64,000 nucleotides of DNA from QZKY01 sp942492925 (GTDB lineage Bacteria > Pseudomonadota > Gammaproteobacteria > Burkholderiales > Burkholderiaceae_D): positions 372,001 to 436,000 of the forward strand of contig OW818641.1 of the NCBI GenBank assembly GCA_942492925.1, in the 5' to 3' direction. A program made the translations under genes and the position numbers. Positions 45,487 to 53,927 of this stretch are shown piece after piece. How positions within the stretch are numbered: position 1 is the stretch's first letter; every line of letters starts with the position of its first letter. The notes beneath the pieces are model-generated. The model was not told the origin of the DNA. It saw only the letters and a program-made list of their open reading frames with translations, and did not search any database.

Positions 45487-47160
45487 ATGACGACCGATAT
45501 CGCAATTGCACAAAGTGCCAAAATGCTTCGCATCGCACAAGTAGCCCAAAAACTGGGGATCGAGGAAGAGTGCATGGAGCCGTATGGACACTGGAAGGCG
45601 AAGATTTCGCTGGAGTTTCTTGAGACGCTAAAAGATCGTCCGAATGGCAAACTCGTTCTGGTAACGGCGATTAACCCGACGCCTGCAGGCGAAGGCAAGA
45701 CCACGACGACCGTTGGCTTGGGCGATGCGCTCAATCGTGTTGGCAAGAAAGCGATTATCTGTTTGCGCGAACCTTCGTTGGGGCCCGTGTTCGGTATGAA
45801 GGGCGGTGCAGCGGGCGGGGGCTATTCGCAAGTCGTGCCGATGGAAGACATCAACCTGCATTTCACCGGCGACATCAATGCGGTCGCGCTGGCGAATAAT
45901 TTGCTGGCCGCGCTGATCGATAACCACGTTTTCCACGGCAACGAGCTGGGCATCGACGTGCGCCGCATCGTCTGGCGTCGTGTGATCGACATGAACGATC
46001 GCGCGCTGCGTGACATCGCCATTGGTCTGGGTGGCCCGGGCAATGGCTTCCCACGCAATGACGGTTTCGATATTGCCGTGGCATCCGAAGTCATGGCGAT
46101 CTTCTGTCTGGCGACCAGCATGGCGGATTTGAAGGACCGTCTGGGGCGGATCGTGGTGGCGTATACGCGCGATCGCAAGCCGATCTTGGCCCGCGACCTG
46201 AACGCGCAAGGCGCGATGGCCGCGCTGCTGCGTGATGCGATCAAGCCGAACATTGTGCAGACGCTGGAAAACAATGCGGCCTTCATTCATGGTGGTCCGT
46301 TCGCGAACATTGCGCATGGCTGCAATTCCGTGATTGCGACGCAGTCGGCCCTCAAGCTGGCGGACTATGTGGTGACGGAAGGCGGTTTCGGCGCCGATCT
46401 GGGCGCGGAGAAATTCGTCAATATTAAATGTCGTAAATCCGGTTTGCGTCCGGATTGCGCTGTTGTTGTCACCACCGTGCGCGGTCTCAAATATCACGGC
46501 GGCGTTGATCTGGCCGATCTGGGCAAGGAAAACCTCGCGGCGCTGGAAAAAGGCATGGCCAACCTCGAGCGTCACGTTTACAACGTTCGCACGCATTATG
46601 GCTTACCGTGCGTCGTGGCCATCAACCACTTCACGCTGGATACAGCAGCGGAGATCAAGCTGTTGCGCGACAAGATGGCGACGCAAGGTGCGCCGGTCGT
46701 AGTGTCGCGTCATTGGGCCGAAGGCGGTCGCGGAGCGGAAGATTTGGCCAAGGCTGTCATCAATATGGTTGAAACGACGCCGACCAACTTCAAGTTCCTG
46801 TACGAAGACAATATCCCCTTGCTGGACAAGGTCGGTGCGATTGCTACCAAGCTCTACGGAGCGAAGGATGTATCGGCCGATACTGCCGTGCGCAATCAGA
46901 TTCGCCAACTGGAATTGGATGGCTACGGCCACTTGCCGATTTGCGTTGCCAAGACGCAATACTCCTTCTCGACGGATGCGCAATTGCGCGGCGCGCCGAG
47001 CGGTCACTTGCTCAATATTCGTGAAGTCCGGCTTGCCGCCGGTGCTGAATACATCGTGATGATTTGCGGCGATGTCATGACCATGCCGGGCTTGCCCAAG
47101 ATCCCATCTTCGGCCAGTATCGACGTGAATGCAGATGGTCGGATAACTGGGTTATCATAA
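45487..47160 (+). CDS. fhs: Formate-tetrahydrofolate ligase
   Basis: A 557-residue enzyme making 10-formyl-tetrahydrofolate from formate, THF and ATP, feeding purine, formyl-Met-tRNA and serine synthesis. P-loop TPAGEGKTT is at 65-73. Other signatures: EPSLGPVFGMKGGAAGGGY, FTGDINAVALANNLLAALIDNH, EGGFGADLGAEKFVNIKCR and the C-terminal GDVMTMPGLPKIPSS. Length matches the family. GAAGGAAGGA gives a strong ribosome binding site. Followed by a terminator, then a ketopantoate-reductase-like gene and a class V aminotransferase, a C1/glyoxylate-flavoured set. Confidence 0.98.
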   Translation: MTTDIAIAQSAKMLRIAQVAQKLGIEEECMEPYGHWKAKISLEFLETLKDRPNGKLVLVTAINPTPAGEGKTTTTVGLGDALNRVGKKAIICLREPSLGPVFGMKGGAAGGGYSQVVPMEDINLHFTGDINAVALANNLLAALIDNHVFHGNELGIDVRRIVWRRVIDMNDRALRDIAIGLGGPGNGFPRNDGFDIAVASEVMAIFCLATSMADLKDRLGRIVVAYTRDRKPILARDLNAQGAMAALLRDAIKPNIVQTLENNAAFIHGGPFANIAHGCNSVIATQSALKLADYVVTEGGFGADLGAEKFVNIKCRKSGLRPDCAVVVTTVRGLKYHGGVDLADLGKENLAALEKGMANLERHVYNVRTHYGLPCVVAINHFTLDTAAEIKLLRDKMATQGAPVVVSRHWAEGGRGAEDLAKAVINMVETTPTNFKFLYEDNIPLLDKVGAIATKLYGAKDVSADTAVRNQIRQLELDGYGHLPICVAKTQYSFSTDAQLRGAPSGHLLNIREVRLAAGAEYIVMICGDVMTMPGLPKIPSSASIDVNADGRITGLS

Positions 47161-47167
47161 CAAAAAC

Positions 47168-47214
47168 CTCCCGTGCACCTTTACCTACAGGGTGCGCGGG
47201 AGAATTGTTTTTTT
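47168..47214 (+). terminator. Intrinsic terminator of fhs
   Basis: 12-bp stem with one G-T pair (CTCCCGTGCACC at 47168-47179; GGTGCGCGGGAG at 47191-47202), then a T run at 47207-47214. Confidence 0.88.
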
Positions 47215-47402
47215 GAAAAACCAAACCATGACCAAGAGTCACGTGGTGCGGGTTTTTTGGGCAGATGACGGAAAATAGTCTCGCAATTTAAAGCAATGGC
47301 GGTATTATGTAGGATGCTGAATAGGGGTGGATCAGACCGGAAATTGCATGGGCATCATAAATAGTGACCGCTAGGGTAAGAATTTTTTGATAAGGAAAAA
47401 AG

Positions 47403-48431
47403 ATGAAAATTGCGATCATTGGAGCCGGGGCAATCGGCGGCTACGTTGGCGTGAAGCTGGCGTTGGCGGGTGAAGACGTGACGTTCATGGTGCGTGGTGC
47501 CAATCTGGAAGCGATCAAGAAAAACGGCATGAAGCTGATCATGCACGATGGTACCGAGCACGTTGCGAAAAATGTGAAGGCCACCAACAATTACGATGAG
47601 GCAGGTCCGCAGGATATTGTCATTCTGGGCATGAAAGCCCATCAGGTCGAGGCCATCGTAGACGATGTGCAAAAACTTTTTCACGAAAATACCATCGTGA
47701 TCCCGATGCAAAACGGCATTCCCTACTGGTACTTCCACAAACACGGCGGGCCGTATGAAGGGCACCGCATACAGAGTGTGGATCCGACCGGCCGTATCCT
47801 GGAAAAAATTGACCCGGATCGCGTGATTGGTTGCGTGGTGTATCCGGCTTCTGAGCTGACCGAACCTGGTGTAGTCGTGCACATTGAAGGCGATCGTTTC
47901 CCGATCGGGGAGCTGGACGGCTCCGTTTCAGAGCGTGCGAAGATGGTATCGGAATGCTTTATCAAGGCCGGTTTCAAGGCGCCGATTCTGGAAAACATCC
48001 GTTCGGAAATTTGGCTCAAGCTGTGGGGCAATCTGACGTTCAATCCGATCAGCTCGCTGGCACATTCCACGCTGGTCGATATATGTCAGTACCCGCTCTC
48101 GCGCGAGTTGGCGGGCGACATGATGATTGAGGCGCAGCGCATCGCGAACAAGCTGGGCATTGAGTTCCGCGTGCCGCTGGAAAAACGGATTCAAGGTGCC
48201 GAGAAGGTCGGCAAACACAAGACTTCCATGTTGCAAGACGTCGAAGCGGGTCGCGCGCCGGAAATTGATGCGCTGGTCGGTTCGGTTGTAGAATTGGGTC
48301 GGATTACGCATACGGCGACCCCGCATATCAATACCGTTTATGCGTTGGTTAAACTGCTCGCAAAAACGATGGACGAAGAAAAAGGCCACGTTAAGCTTGT
48401 CGGTGAAAACGAGGCATCCCCCAAACATTGA
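47403..48431 (+). CDS. Ketopantoate reductase family (ApbA/PanE) oxidoreductase
   Basis: A 342-residue NAD(P)-dependent dehydrogenase. Nucleotide motif GAGAIGGYVG is at 7-16, then GMKAHQVEAI and the MQNGIPYWYFHKHGGPYEG segment; the C-terminal ApbA domain has EIWLKLWGNLTFNPISSLAHSTL with the expected active-site Lys and Asn. PanE (about 300 residues) makes pantoate for pantothenate; this longer variant with a YWYFHKHGG insert may act on another 2-keto acid. It lies 90 bp before the aminotransferase gene on the same strand. Substrate not determined. Confidence 0.88.
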   Translation: MKIAIIGAGAIGGYVGVKLALAGEDVTFMVRGANLEAIKKNGMKLIMHDGTEHVAKNVKATNNYDEAGPQDIVILGMKAHQVEAIVDDVQKLFHENTIVIPMQNGIPYWYFHKHGGPYEGHRIQSVDPTGRILEKIDPDRVIGCVVYPASELTEPGVVVHIEGDRFPIGELDGSVSERAKMVSECFIKAGFKAPILENIRSEIWLKLWGNLTFNPISSLAHSTLVDICQYPLSRELAGDMMIEAQRIANKLGIEFRVPLEKRIQGAEKVGKHKTSMLQDVEAGRAPEIDALVGSVVELGRITHTATPHINTVYALVKLLAKTMDEEKGHVKLVGENEASPKH

Positions 48432-48520
48432 TTTATTTATAGCAGGAATGTAACAAGCGCCGGGTGGACGGTGATCCCCCAAGTCCGGCACGATGAGTAA
48501 CCTAATAATCGAGAACCATC

Positions 48521-49777
48521 ATGGCTGCAGCCACACCTTCACGAAAAAAAATCGCTTCTTTCCACGCGCCGCAACGCGTTTTGCTCGGCCCGGGTCCGTC
48601 TAACATCAACCCTCGCGTACTGGCGGCCATGAGCTTGCCGGTGATCGGCCATCTGGACCCGGTCTTTGTCGAAATGATGGAAGAACTCAAGACGCTGTTG
48701 CGTTACACGTTCCAGACCGATAACCAACTGACTTTCCCGGTCTCTGGTCCGGGTTCTGTGGGTATGGAAAGCTGTTTCGTCAACATGGTCGAGCCAGGCG
48801 ACAAGGTCATCGTCGGTCGTAACGGCGTATTCGGCGGCCGCATGATCGAAAACGTCGAACGTTGCGGCGGCACGCCGATTATCGTTGAAGATACCTGGGG
48901 CGAACCCGTCGATCCGAACAAGATCGAAGACGCACTGAAAAAGAATCCGGGCGTCAAGGTGGTGGCATTCGTCCAGGCCGAAACCTCGACGGGTTGTGCA
49001 TCGGATGCCAAGGTGATTGCCGAAATCGCGCACAAGCACGGCGCCATGGTGATTGTGGATGCCGTAACCTCCTTGGGCGGTTCGCCGGTCAAGGTCAAGG
49101 AATGGGATCTGGACGCCGTCTATTCCGGCAGCCAGAAATGCCTGTCCTGCACGCCGGGCCTCTCGCCCATCACCTTCAACGAGCGCGCGATTGATTTCGT
49201 CAAGAACCGCAAGACCAAGGTGCAAAGCTGGTTCATGGATCTGAACCTGATCCTGAATTACTGGGGCAATACGACGCGCACGTATCACCACACCGCGCCC
49301 ATTAATGCCCTGTACGCGCTGCATGAAGCCTTGCTCTTGCTCAAGGACGAAGGCATTGAAAACTCCTGGGCGCGTCACACGCGTCATCACTTGGCACTGA
49401 AGGCCGGTCTGGAATCGATGGGGCTCAAATATGTGGTCAAGGAAGAAAACCGCTTGCCGCAGATGAACACCGTTTATATTCCGGAAGGCGTCAAAAACGA
49501 AGCTGAAGTGCGCAACATTCTGCTCAATGAGTTCAATCTGGAAATCGGCTCAGGCCTCGGCCCCCTCGCTGGGAAGGTTTGGCGGATTGGTCTGATGGGT
49601 TATTCCGCGCAATCGGCCAACGTAATGCTGTGTCTGTCTGCACTGGGTTCCGTGTTGGCTGACCAAGGCTTGGCAGTGAAAGTCGGCGAAGCCGAAGCAG
49701 CGGCGCATCAATCGTATGCGGCCCAGCACGCGGCGACCGCGCAGCAAATGCGTCAGCCCGGCGGCAAGAAGAAATAA
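48521..49777 (+). CDS. Class V aminotransferase (serine/alanine-glyoxylate type)
   Basis: A 418-residue PLP enzyme. LLGPGPSNINPRVL is at 21-34, GPGSVGMES at 76-84, and the PLP lysine Lys206 is in YSGSQKCLSCTPGLSP. PLP-ring contact residues appear in AETSTG (153-158) and VDAVTSLGG (179-187). The closest recognised types are serine-glyoxylate and alanine-glyoxylate aminotransferases, which make glycine from glyoxylate. An Ala/Gln/Lys-rich tail extends the C-terminus. With fhs nearby and a tartronate-semialdehyde-reductase-like gene at 62.6 kb, use in glyoxylate/C1 metabolism is likely. Confidence 0.92.
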   Translation: MAAATPSRKKIASFHAPQRVLLGPGPSNINPRVLAAMSLPVIGHLDPVFVEMMEELKTLLRYTFQTDNQLTFPVSGPGSVGMESCFVNMVEPGDKVIVGRNGVFGGRMIENVERCGGTPIIVEDTWGEPVDPNKIEDALKKNPGVKVVAFVQAETSTGCASDAKVIAEIAHKHGAMVIVDAVTSLGGSPVKVKEWDLDAVYSGSQKCLSCTPGLSPITFNERAIDFVKNRKTKVQSWFMDLNLILNYWGNTTRTYHHTAPINALYALHEALLLLKDEGIENSWARHTRHHLALKAGLESMGLKYVVKEENRLPQMNTVYIPEGVKNEAEVRNILLNEFNLEIGSGLGPLAGKVWRIGLMGYSAQSANVMLCLSALGSVLADQGLAVKVGEAEAAAHQSYAAQHAATAQQMRQPGGKKK

Positions 49778-49796
49778 AGCTTTTGTTTGACAAACG

Positions 49797-49827
49797 CCCC
49801 TGCCCACGCAAGTCGGCAGGGGTTTTT
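49797..49827 (+). terminator. Intrinsic terminator of the aminotransferase gene
   Basis: 8-bp stem CCCCTGCC (49797-49804) with complement at 49815-49822, followed by TTTTT (49823-49827). Confidence 0.88.
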
Positions 49828-49885
49828 GTTTGGCTGAGCGGAGAAGGAGCGGCGCAAGGGGATGGGATGCCGGATCCGGGAAACG

Positions 49886-51799
49886 CTACGGCTTGGCGAG
49901 ATGGATGCTGGCGACGATTTCGATGGGGAGGGCATCGCTGCTTGTGCCCAGCACTATGCTCGCACGTTGCGCGTCGGTGTCATCGTCGCCATCGAGGTTG
50001 GCGAGTTGGCGCTCCCACATTTGGGCGTACGTTCCTTTGGCGGACAGTAGTTCGCCATGCGTTCCTCGTTCAATGACCCGGCCATGGTCGAGCACGATGA
50101 TTTGCTGCGCCTCCACAACGGTTGAGAGACGATGCGCAATGACCAGCGTCGTCCGGTTCTGGGCGATGTCTTTTAACTGGGCTTGAATGGCTTGCTCGGA
50201 TTGCGAATCCAGTGCCGAGGTGGCTTCGTCAAAGATGAGAATCGACGGATTTTTCAAAATCGTCCGCGCGATGGCGACGCGCTGCTTTTCGCCCCCGGAA
50301 AGCTTGAGGCCCCGCTCACCGACGAGCGTGTTGTAGCCCTCCGGCAGCGTCACAACAAAGTCGTGGATGCACGCATGCTTGGCGGCTGCCTCGATTTCCA
50401 CTTGTGTTGCGCCGGGATGACCATAAGCGATGTTGTATCCGATGGTGTTGTTGAAGAGGACCGTGTCCTGCGGCACGATGCCAATGGCGGCGCGCAAGGA
50501 TTGCTGGGTGACTTGCCGGATGTCTTGTCCATCGATGGTGATGCTGCCGTTGTCGATATCGTAGAAGCGAAAGAGCAGACGCGACAAGGTCGATTTGCCC
50601 GAGCCGCTGTGTCCGACGATGGCGGTCGAGGTCCCGGCGGGAATGGCAAAGTTCACATCAATGAGGATTTGCCGATTGGGGTCATAACTGAAATTGACCT
50701 GATGGAAGCGCACTTCGGCGCCTTGCACGACCAAGGGACGGGCGTCAGGCGCATCGGTGACGTCGCGGTGTTCGGTCATGATCGAAAAAAGGCGCTCCAT
50801 ATCCGTCAGGCTCTGCTTGATTTCGCGATAAATCACGCCGAGATAATTGAGCGGAATATACAGTTGAATCATGAAGGCATTGACCAGCACCAGATCCCCC
50901 AGGGTCATCGCGCCATCGATGACACCTTGCGTGGCACGCCATAAAAGCAGAGAGACCGCCGTGGCGATGATGAGCGCCTGCCCGACATTCAGGACAGACA
51001 AAGCGAACTGCGATTTCAGGGCGGCCGCCTCAACCTTTTCCAGTCCGGCGTCGTAAGCGCGTGCTTCATGTTCCTCATTGCCAAAATACTTGACGGTTTC
51101 GTAATTGATGATGGAATCAATCGCCTTGTTGTTGGTGTCCGAGTCGAGCTGATTCACTGCGCGACGATAATGTGTGCGCCAATCGGTTACCAGCACTGTG
51201 AAGAGGATATACACCACCAGCGTCGAAATCGTGATGACGGAAAACCAGATGTCGTACTGCCAGAGCAGATAAGCGACCACCAAGGCGACCTCGACAATCG
51301 TCGGTAAAATGTTATAGAGCGTGTACGTGATCAGCGTCAGAATGCCGCGGGCGCCCCGTTCAATATCACGCGTCATGCTTCCCGTTTGCCGGTTGAGATG
51401 AAAGCGGAGAGACAAGGCATGGAGATGCTGAAAGACGCGGTGCGCGATCGACCGAATGGACCGTTGCGTAACCTTGGCAAACGTCAGCTCGCGCAATTCG
51501 GTAAAGAGAGAACCGGTTAGCCGCAGCAAGCCATAAGCGATCAACAGCGAGACGGGAAGCGCCAGCATGGCGGACGGCGCTGCGGCACTGACAGCCAGGT
51601 CATCGATGATGAGTTTGAGCACCAGCGGCACACCCATGGCGGCAACTTTGGCGCCGAAGAGGAATAGCATCGCGAACAGCACGCGAGCCTTAAACGTCCA
51701 AAGAAAGGGGAGAAAGGAGCGAAGCGTCGACCAATCGTCTCGCGGCGTCGCGTCGCGATGAGCGTTGGGTGAACGAGAGTTGCGTCGCATGTTCGGCAA
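49886..51799 (-). CDS. Atm1-type ABC exporter (fused permease and ATPase)
   Basis: A 637-residue half-transporter expected to work as a homodimer. A six-helix type I exporter domain covers ~30-340, with the Atm1 features AAIMG-like VAAMGVPLVLKLIIDDL, FHLNRQTGSMTRDIERG (~118-134) and NYETVKYFGNEEHEARAY (~225-242). In the nucleotide-binding domain Walker A GHSGSGKST is near 400, the signature LSGGEKQR near 500 and Walker B ILIFDEATSALD near 525. Bacterial Atm1 proteins export glutathione-linked or metal-thiol compounds. Specificity here is inferred from those motifs. Confidence 0.93.
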   Translation of the reverse strand: MPNMRRNSRSPNAHRDATPRDDWSTLRSFLPFLWTFKARVLFAMLFLFGAKVAAMGVPLVLKLIIDDLAVSAAAPSAMLALPVSLLIAYGLLRLTGSLFTELRELTFAKVTQRSIRSIAHRVFQHLHALSLRFHLNRQTGSMTRDIERGARGILTLITYTLYNILPTIVEVALVVAYLLWQYDIWFSVITISTLVVYILFTVLVTDWRTHYRRAVNQLDSDTNNKAIDSIINYETVKYFGNEEHEARAYDAGLEKVEAAALKSQFALSVLNVGQALIIATAVSLLLWRATQGVIDGAMTLGDLVLVNAFMIQLYIPLNYLGVIYREIKQSLTDMERLFSIMTEHRDVTDAPDARPLVVQGAEVRFHQVNFSYDPNRQILIDVNFAIPAGTSTAIVGHSGSGKSTLSRLLFRFYDIDNGSITIDGQDIRQVTQQSLRAAIGIVPQDTVLFNNTIGYNIAYGHPGATQVEIEAAAKHACIHDFVVTLPEGYNTLVGERGLKLSGGEKQRVAIARTILKNPSILIFDEATSALDSQSEQAIQAQLKDIAQNRTTLVIAHRLSTVVEAQQIIVLDHGRVIERGTHGELLSAKGTYAQMWERQLANLDGDDDTDAQRASIVLGTSSDALPIEIVASIHLAKP

Positions 51800-52087
51800 A
51801 GAAGAGAGAGATTAAAGTGATTGTAACCGCTCAACAGACGGCGAGAGAAAATGCTGATGGCGCGTCTGAGGTGTGCGAATAAAAGAAAATGGATTTCATC
51901 AATACGAAATGAAAATAAATCGTTGTTTTTATGCGCAGATATGCAAGATAATTGTTGCACTCAGAACGCAATGTTGTACGATGCGGAAAAAGCACAGAAA
52001 TGTTTGACATGTTTTGAAAAATATGAGAACCAAAAGCGTTTGATCAAGCGCAATCTCAAACGCAGCTGAAAAACTCAGGCACAGAAA
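51800..52087. other. AT-rich intergenic region, no gene recognised
   Basis: Upstream of the ABC exporter and before the structured segment at 52088. It is richer in A/T than its surroundings and contains a short plus-strand frame (51851-52069) with no recognisable similarity or clear ribosome binding site. It probably holds the exporter promoter and that of the following transcript. Confidence 0.5.
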
Positions 52088-52225
52088 GGTATCCTAACTC
52101 GATGAGTCGAAACGACGCCCAGTCAGTCAATGCTTCGCTCGCTACCCAGCGGGTGTTTGGCGTCGCAGGTGCTTTCATTTGCCGTTTACAGAATACCGAA
52201 GCCGGGCGGGTCGCCGGCTTTTTTT
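52088..52225 (+). ncRNA. Candidate structured small RNA or leader
   Basis: The segment can fold as a closed unit: outer stem GGTAT (52088-52092)/ATACC (52193-52197), hairpin ACTC-gat-GAGT (52097-52107), and stem CGACGCC (52113-52119)/GGCGTCG (52159-52165) enclosing ACCC-agc-GGGT. It is followed at once by an intrinsic terminator. No known RNA family was recognised. It may be an independent small RNA or an attenuated leader of the H1-like gene 210 bp downstream. Fold and 5' end are inferred by eye. Confidence 0.4.
52199..52225 (+). terminator. Intrinsic terminator after the structured segment
   Basis: Stem AAGCCGG (52199-52205) with complement CCGGCTT (52214-52220), followed by a run of T to 52225. 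No recognised gene precedes it on the plus strand. Confidence 0.85.
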
Positions 52226-52320
52226 GATTTCGCCCTGCGCTACTGGTCGATAGCGGAAGTTCAGTAGTGCAGGTTGTAGCCAAAGCGCCGGAAAACACGG
52301 GTGGTTTGGCCGCTACAGAA

Positions 52321-52356
52321 TTCATTAGCGCAAACGGCACCGTTTGCGCCGATGAA
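52321..52356. promoter_or_regulatory. 36-bp palindrome upstream of the H1-like gene
   Basis: GCGCAAACGG-CA-CCGTTTGCGC (52328-52349) is a perfect 10-bp dyad, extended outward by TTCAT/ATGAA. There is no T run, so it is an operator candidate or mRNA hairpin, about 80 bp before the start codon at 52438. Confidence 0.55.
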
Positions 52357-52437
52357 TAATCCGCCTGGCAAGGGTTGATTTGCTGGTCGGATTTATCATT
52401 AACCTGAATTTTTCCATCTGATATGGAGGAGAAAACT

Positions 52438-53001
52438 ATGGCAACAGCAGCTAAAAAGAAACCGGCAGCCAAGAAAAAACCGGCAGCCAAAAAGAAGGTA
52501 GCGGCCAAGAAACCGGCAGCTAAGAAAGTCGCGAAGAAGAAAGTAGCGGCGAAGAAACCGGCAGCCAAGAAAGTCGCGAAGAAGAAGGTAGCGGCGAAGA
52601 AACCGGCAGCCAAGAAGAAGGTAGCGGCCAAGAAACCGGCAGCCAAGAAAGTCGTGAAGAAAAAAGTAGCGAAAAAGAAGGTAGCGGCCAAGAAACCGGC
52701 AGCCAAGAAAGTCGCAAAGAAGAAGGTCGCCAAGAAGGTAGCGGCGAAGAAACCGGCAGCCAAGAAAGTCGCAAAGAAGAAGGTCGCCAAGAAGGTAGCG
52801 GCGAAGAAACCGGCAGCAAAGAAGGTCGCGAAGAAGAAAGTCGCGGCCAAGAAACCGGCTGCCAAAAAAAAAGTAGCTAAAAAGCCAGCTGCCAAAAAAG
52901 TAGCTAAAAAAAAGGTGGTCGCTAGTGCTCCCGTCGTGACGCAAACGACATTGAGCCCCAGCGCAACCTGGCCTTTTCCGACGGCAGCTAAGCGTCCGTA
53001 A
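52438..53001 (+). CDS. Histone H1-like Lys/Ala/Pro repeat protein
   Basis: A 187-residue, extremely basic protein made almost wholly of KKPAAKKVAKKKVAAKK-type repeats (about residues 5-155), with a short non-repetitive tail (VVASAPVVTQTTLSPSATWPFP). This resembles histone H1 C-terminal tails and the AlgP/H1-like bacterial proteins that bind DNA without sequence specificity. The start has a strong ribosome binding site (GGAGGAG, 52424-52430). The DNA repeats make copy-number change by slippage or recombination likely. It has its own terminator. Confidence 0.9.
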   Translation: MATAAKKKPAAKKKPAAKKKVAAKKPAAKKVAKKKVAAKKPAAKKVAKKKVAAKKPAAKKKVAAKKPAAKKVVKKKVAKKKVAAKKPAAKKVAKKKVAKKVAAKKPAAKKVAKKKVAKKVAAKKPAAKKVAKKKVAAKKPAAKKKVAKKPAAKKVAKKKVVASAPVVTQTTLSPSATWPFPTAAKRP

Positions 53002-53032
53002 AAAGCAAGGCCTGGCTGTAATCAGGCATAAT

Positions 53033-53070
53033 ATCCGCTGAGCAACCCAGTGTTGCCAGCGGATTTTTTA
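53033..53070 (+). terminator. Intrinsic terminator of the H1-like gene
   Basis: ATCCGCTG-a-GCAAC (53033-53046) pairs with GTTGC-CAGCGGAT (53052-53064), one bulged base, followed by a T run. Its position also argues that yggT starts at 53089 rather than at an earlier in-frame codon. Confidence 0.9.
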
Positions 53071-53088
53071 TGGGTCAACGGAGGGCAC

Positions 53089-53628
53089 GTGCTCAACGAA
53101 ATTGTGGGGTTGATTGTCGATACGGCGACGACGATTGTGGCCGCAGCGTTTTTATTGCGTTTTTGGGCTCAGGCGGTGCGCGCTCGCCCACCGGAACCGA
53201 TTGCGCGATTCATTTTTAAGGCCACCAATTGGCTGGTCTTGCCTTTGCGCCGCATCTTGCCCGGGAGCGGCTACGATTGGGCCAGTTTAATCGGAACGAT
53301 GCTGGTCGCCGTGATCGCGGTGCTGCCCGCGCTGTGGCTGACGTCTCACCTCACGCCCAAATTTGTCGCGCTACTTTCCATCCAGCAGTTCTTCAACTGG
53401 ATTTTTTATGGCTTGATGGGCTTGTTGGTGATGGAAGCGTTGTTTAGCTGGATCAATCCACGGGCACCGATTGCGCCGTTTATTGGGGCGCTCAACGAAC
53501 CCGTTTTGCGTCCGATTCGACGCCTCATCCCGCCGTTCGGCGGGATGGATCTCAGCGTTTTGATCGGTTTGGTCTTGTTGCGTGTCGTGTTGATGTTGCT
53601 GAACTGGACCCTGGTCTCGCTGATATGA
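53089..53628 (+). CDS. yggT: YggT family membrane protein
   Basis: A 179-residue inner-membrane protein with two YggT domains, each with paired hydrophobic helices, visible as two similar halves around RFIFKATNWLVLPLRRILPG and NEPVLRPIRRLIPPFGGMDLSVLIG. Function is not established; links to osmotic tolerance and to cell division or membrane shape have been proposed. GTG 53089 follows GGAGGG. It overlaps yggU by 4 bp (ATGA). Confidence 0.92.
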   Translation: MLNEIVGLIVDTATTIVAAAFLLRFWAQAVRARPPEPIARFIFKATNWLVLPLRRILPGSGYDWASLIGTMLVAVIAVLPALWLTSHLTPKFVALLSIQQFFNWIFYGLMGLLVMEALFSWINPRAPIAPFIGALNEPVLRPIRRLIPPFGGMDLSVLIGLVLLRVVLMLLNWTLVSLI

Positions 53629-53927
53629 GCAAGCATTGGTGTTCGTCGACGGCCAATGGCTTGCGCCTGGCCGTTCAAATTTCCCCCAACGCCAAACGCA
53701 CCGAAGTAGTCGGGGAAGCCGAAGCCGTACTCAAAATCAAGCTTCAGGCGCCTCCCGTGGATGGCAAGGCGAACGACATGCTGATCCGATACATTGCCGA
53801 CAGGCTGGATGTGCCCAAAAGTGCGGTGAGCATTACCCACGGTCTGACGAGCAAGAAAAAACTGATCGAGATTCGAACGTCGCAGTTGACAGTGGAAGCG
53901 GCGACACGGTTGTTTCTAGCAGCGTGA
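53625..53927 (+). CDS. yggU: DUF167 family protein YggU
   Basis: A 100-residue cytosolic protein with the DUF167 pattern: LRLAVQISPNAKRTEVVGE, LKIKLQAPPVDGKANDMLIRYIADRL, then VSITHGLTSKKKLIEI. Function unknown. It is translationally coupled to yggT, a pairing common in proteobacteria. Its 3' end overlaps the convergent ampD by 12 bp. Confidence 0.93.
   Translation: MSKHWCSSTANGLRLAVQISPNAKRTEVVGEAEAVLKIKLQAPPVDGKANDMLIRYIADRLDVPKSAVSITHGLTSKKKLIEIRTSQLTVEAATRLFLAA

Noticed and set aside
51851..52069. Plus-strand frame of 72 codons with a CLTC motif
   Set aside because: No ribosome binding site, no recognisable family, AT-rich intergenic composition; not strong enough to call a gene.
52056..52895. 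Minus-strand open frame of 279 codons reading FLAAGFLAATFF-type hydrophobic repeats
   Set aside because: It is the antisense of the H1-like Lys/Ala codons; the apparent membrane segments are an artefact of complementing AAG/GCC repeats. The plus-strand gene has the ribosome binding site and terminator.
52438..52900. Repeat periodicity that resembles a CRISPR array
   Set aside because: The repeats are coding (Lys-Lys-Pro-Ala-Ala-Lys units) with no unique spacers of constant length, and no cas genes are present.
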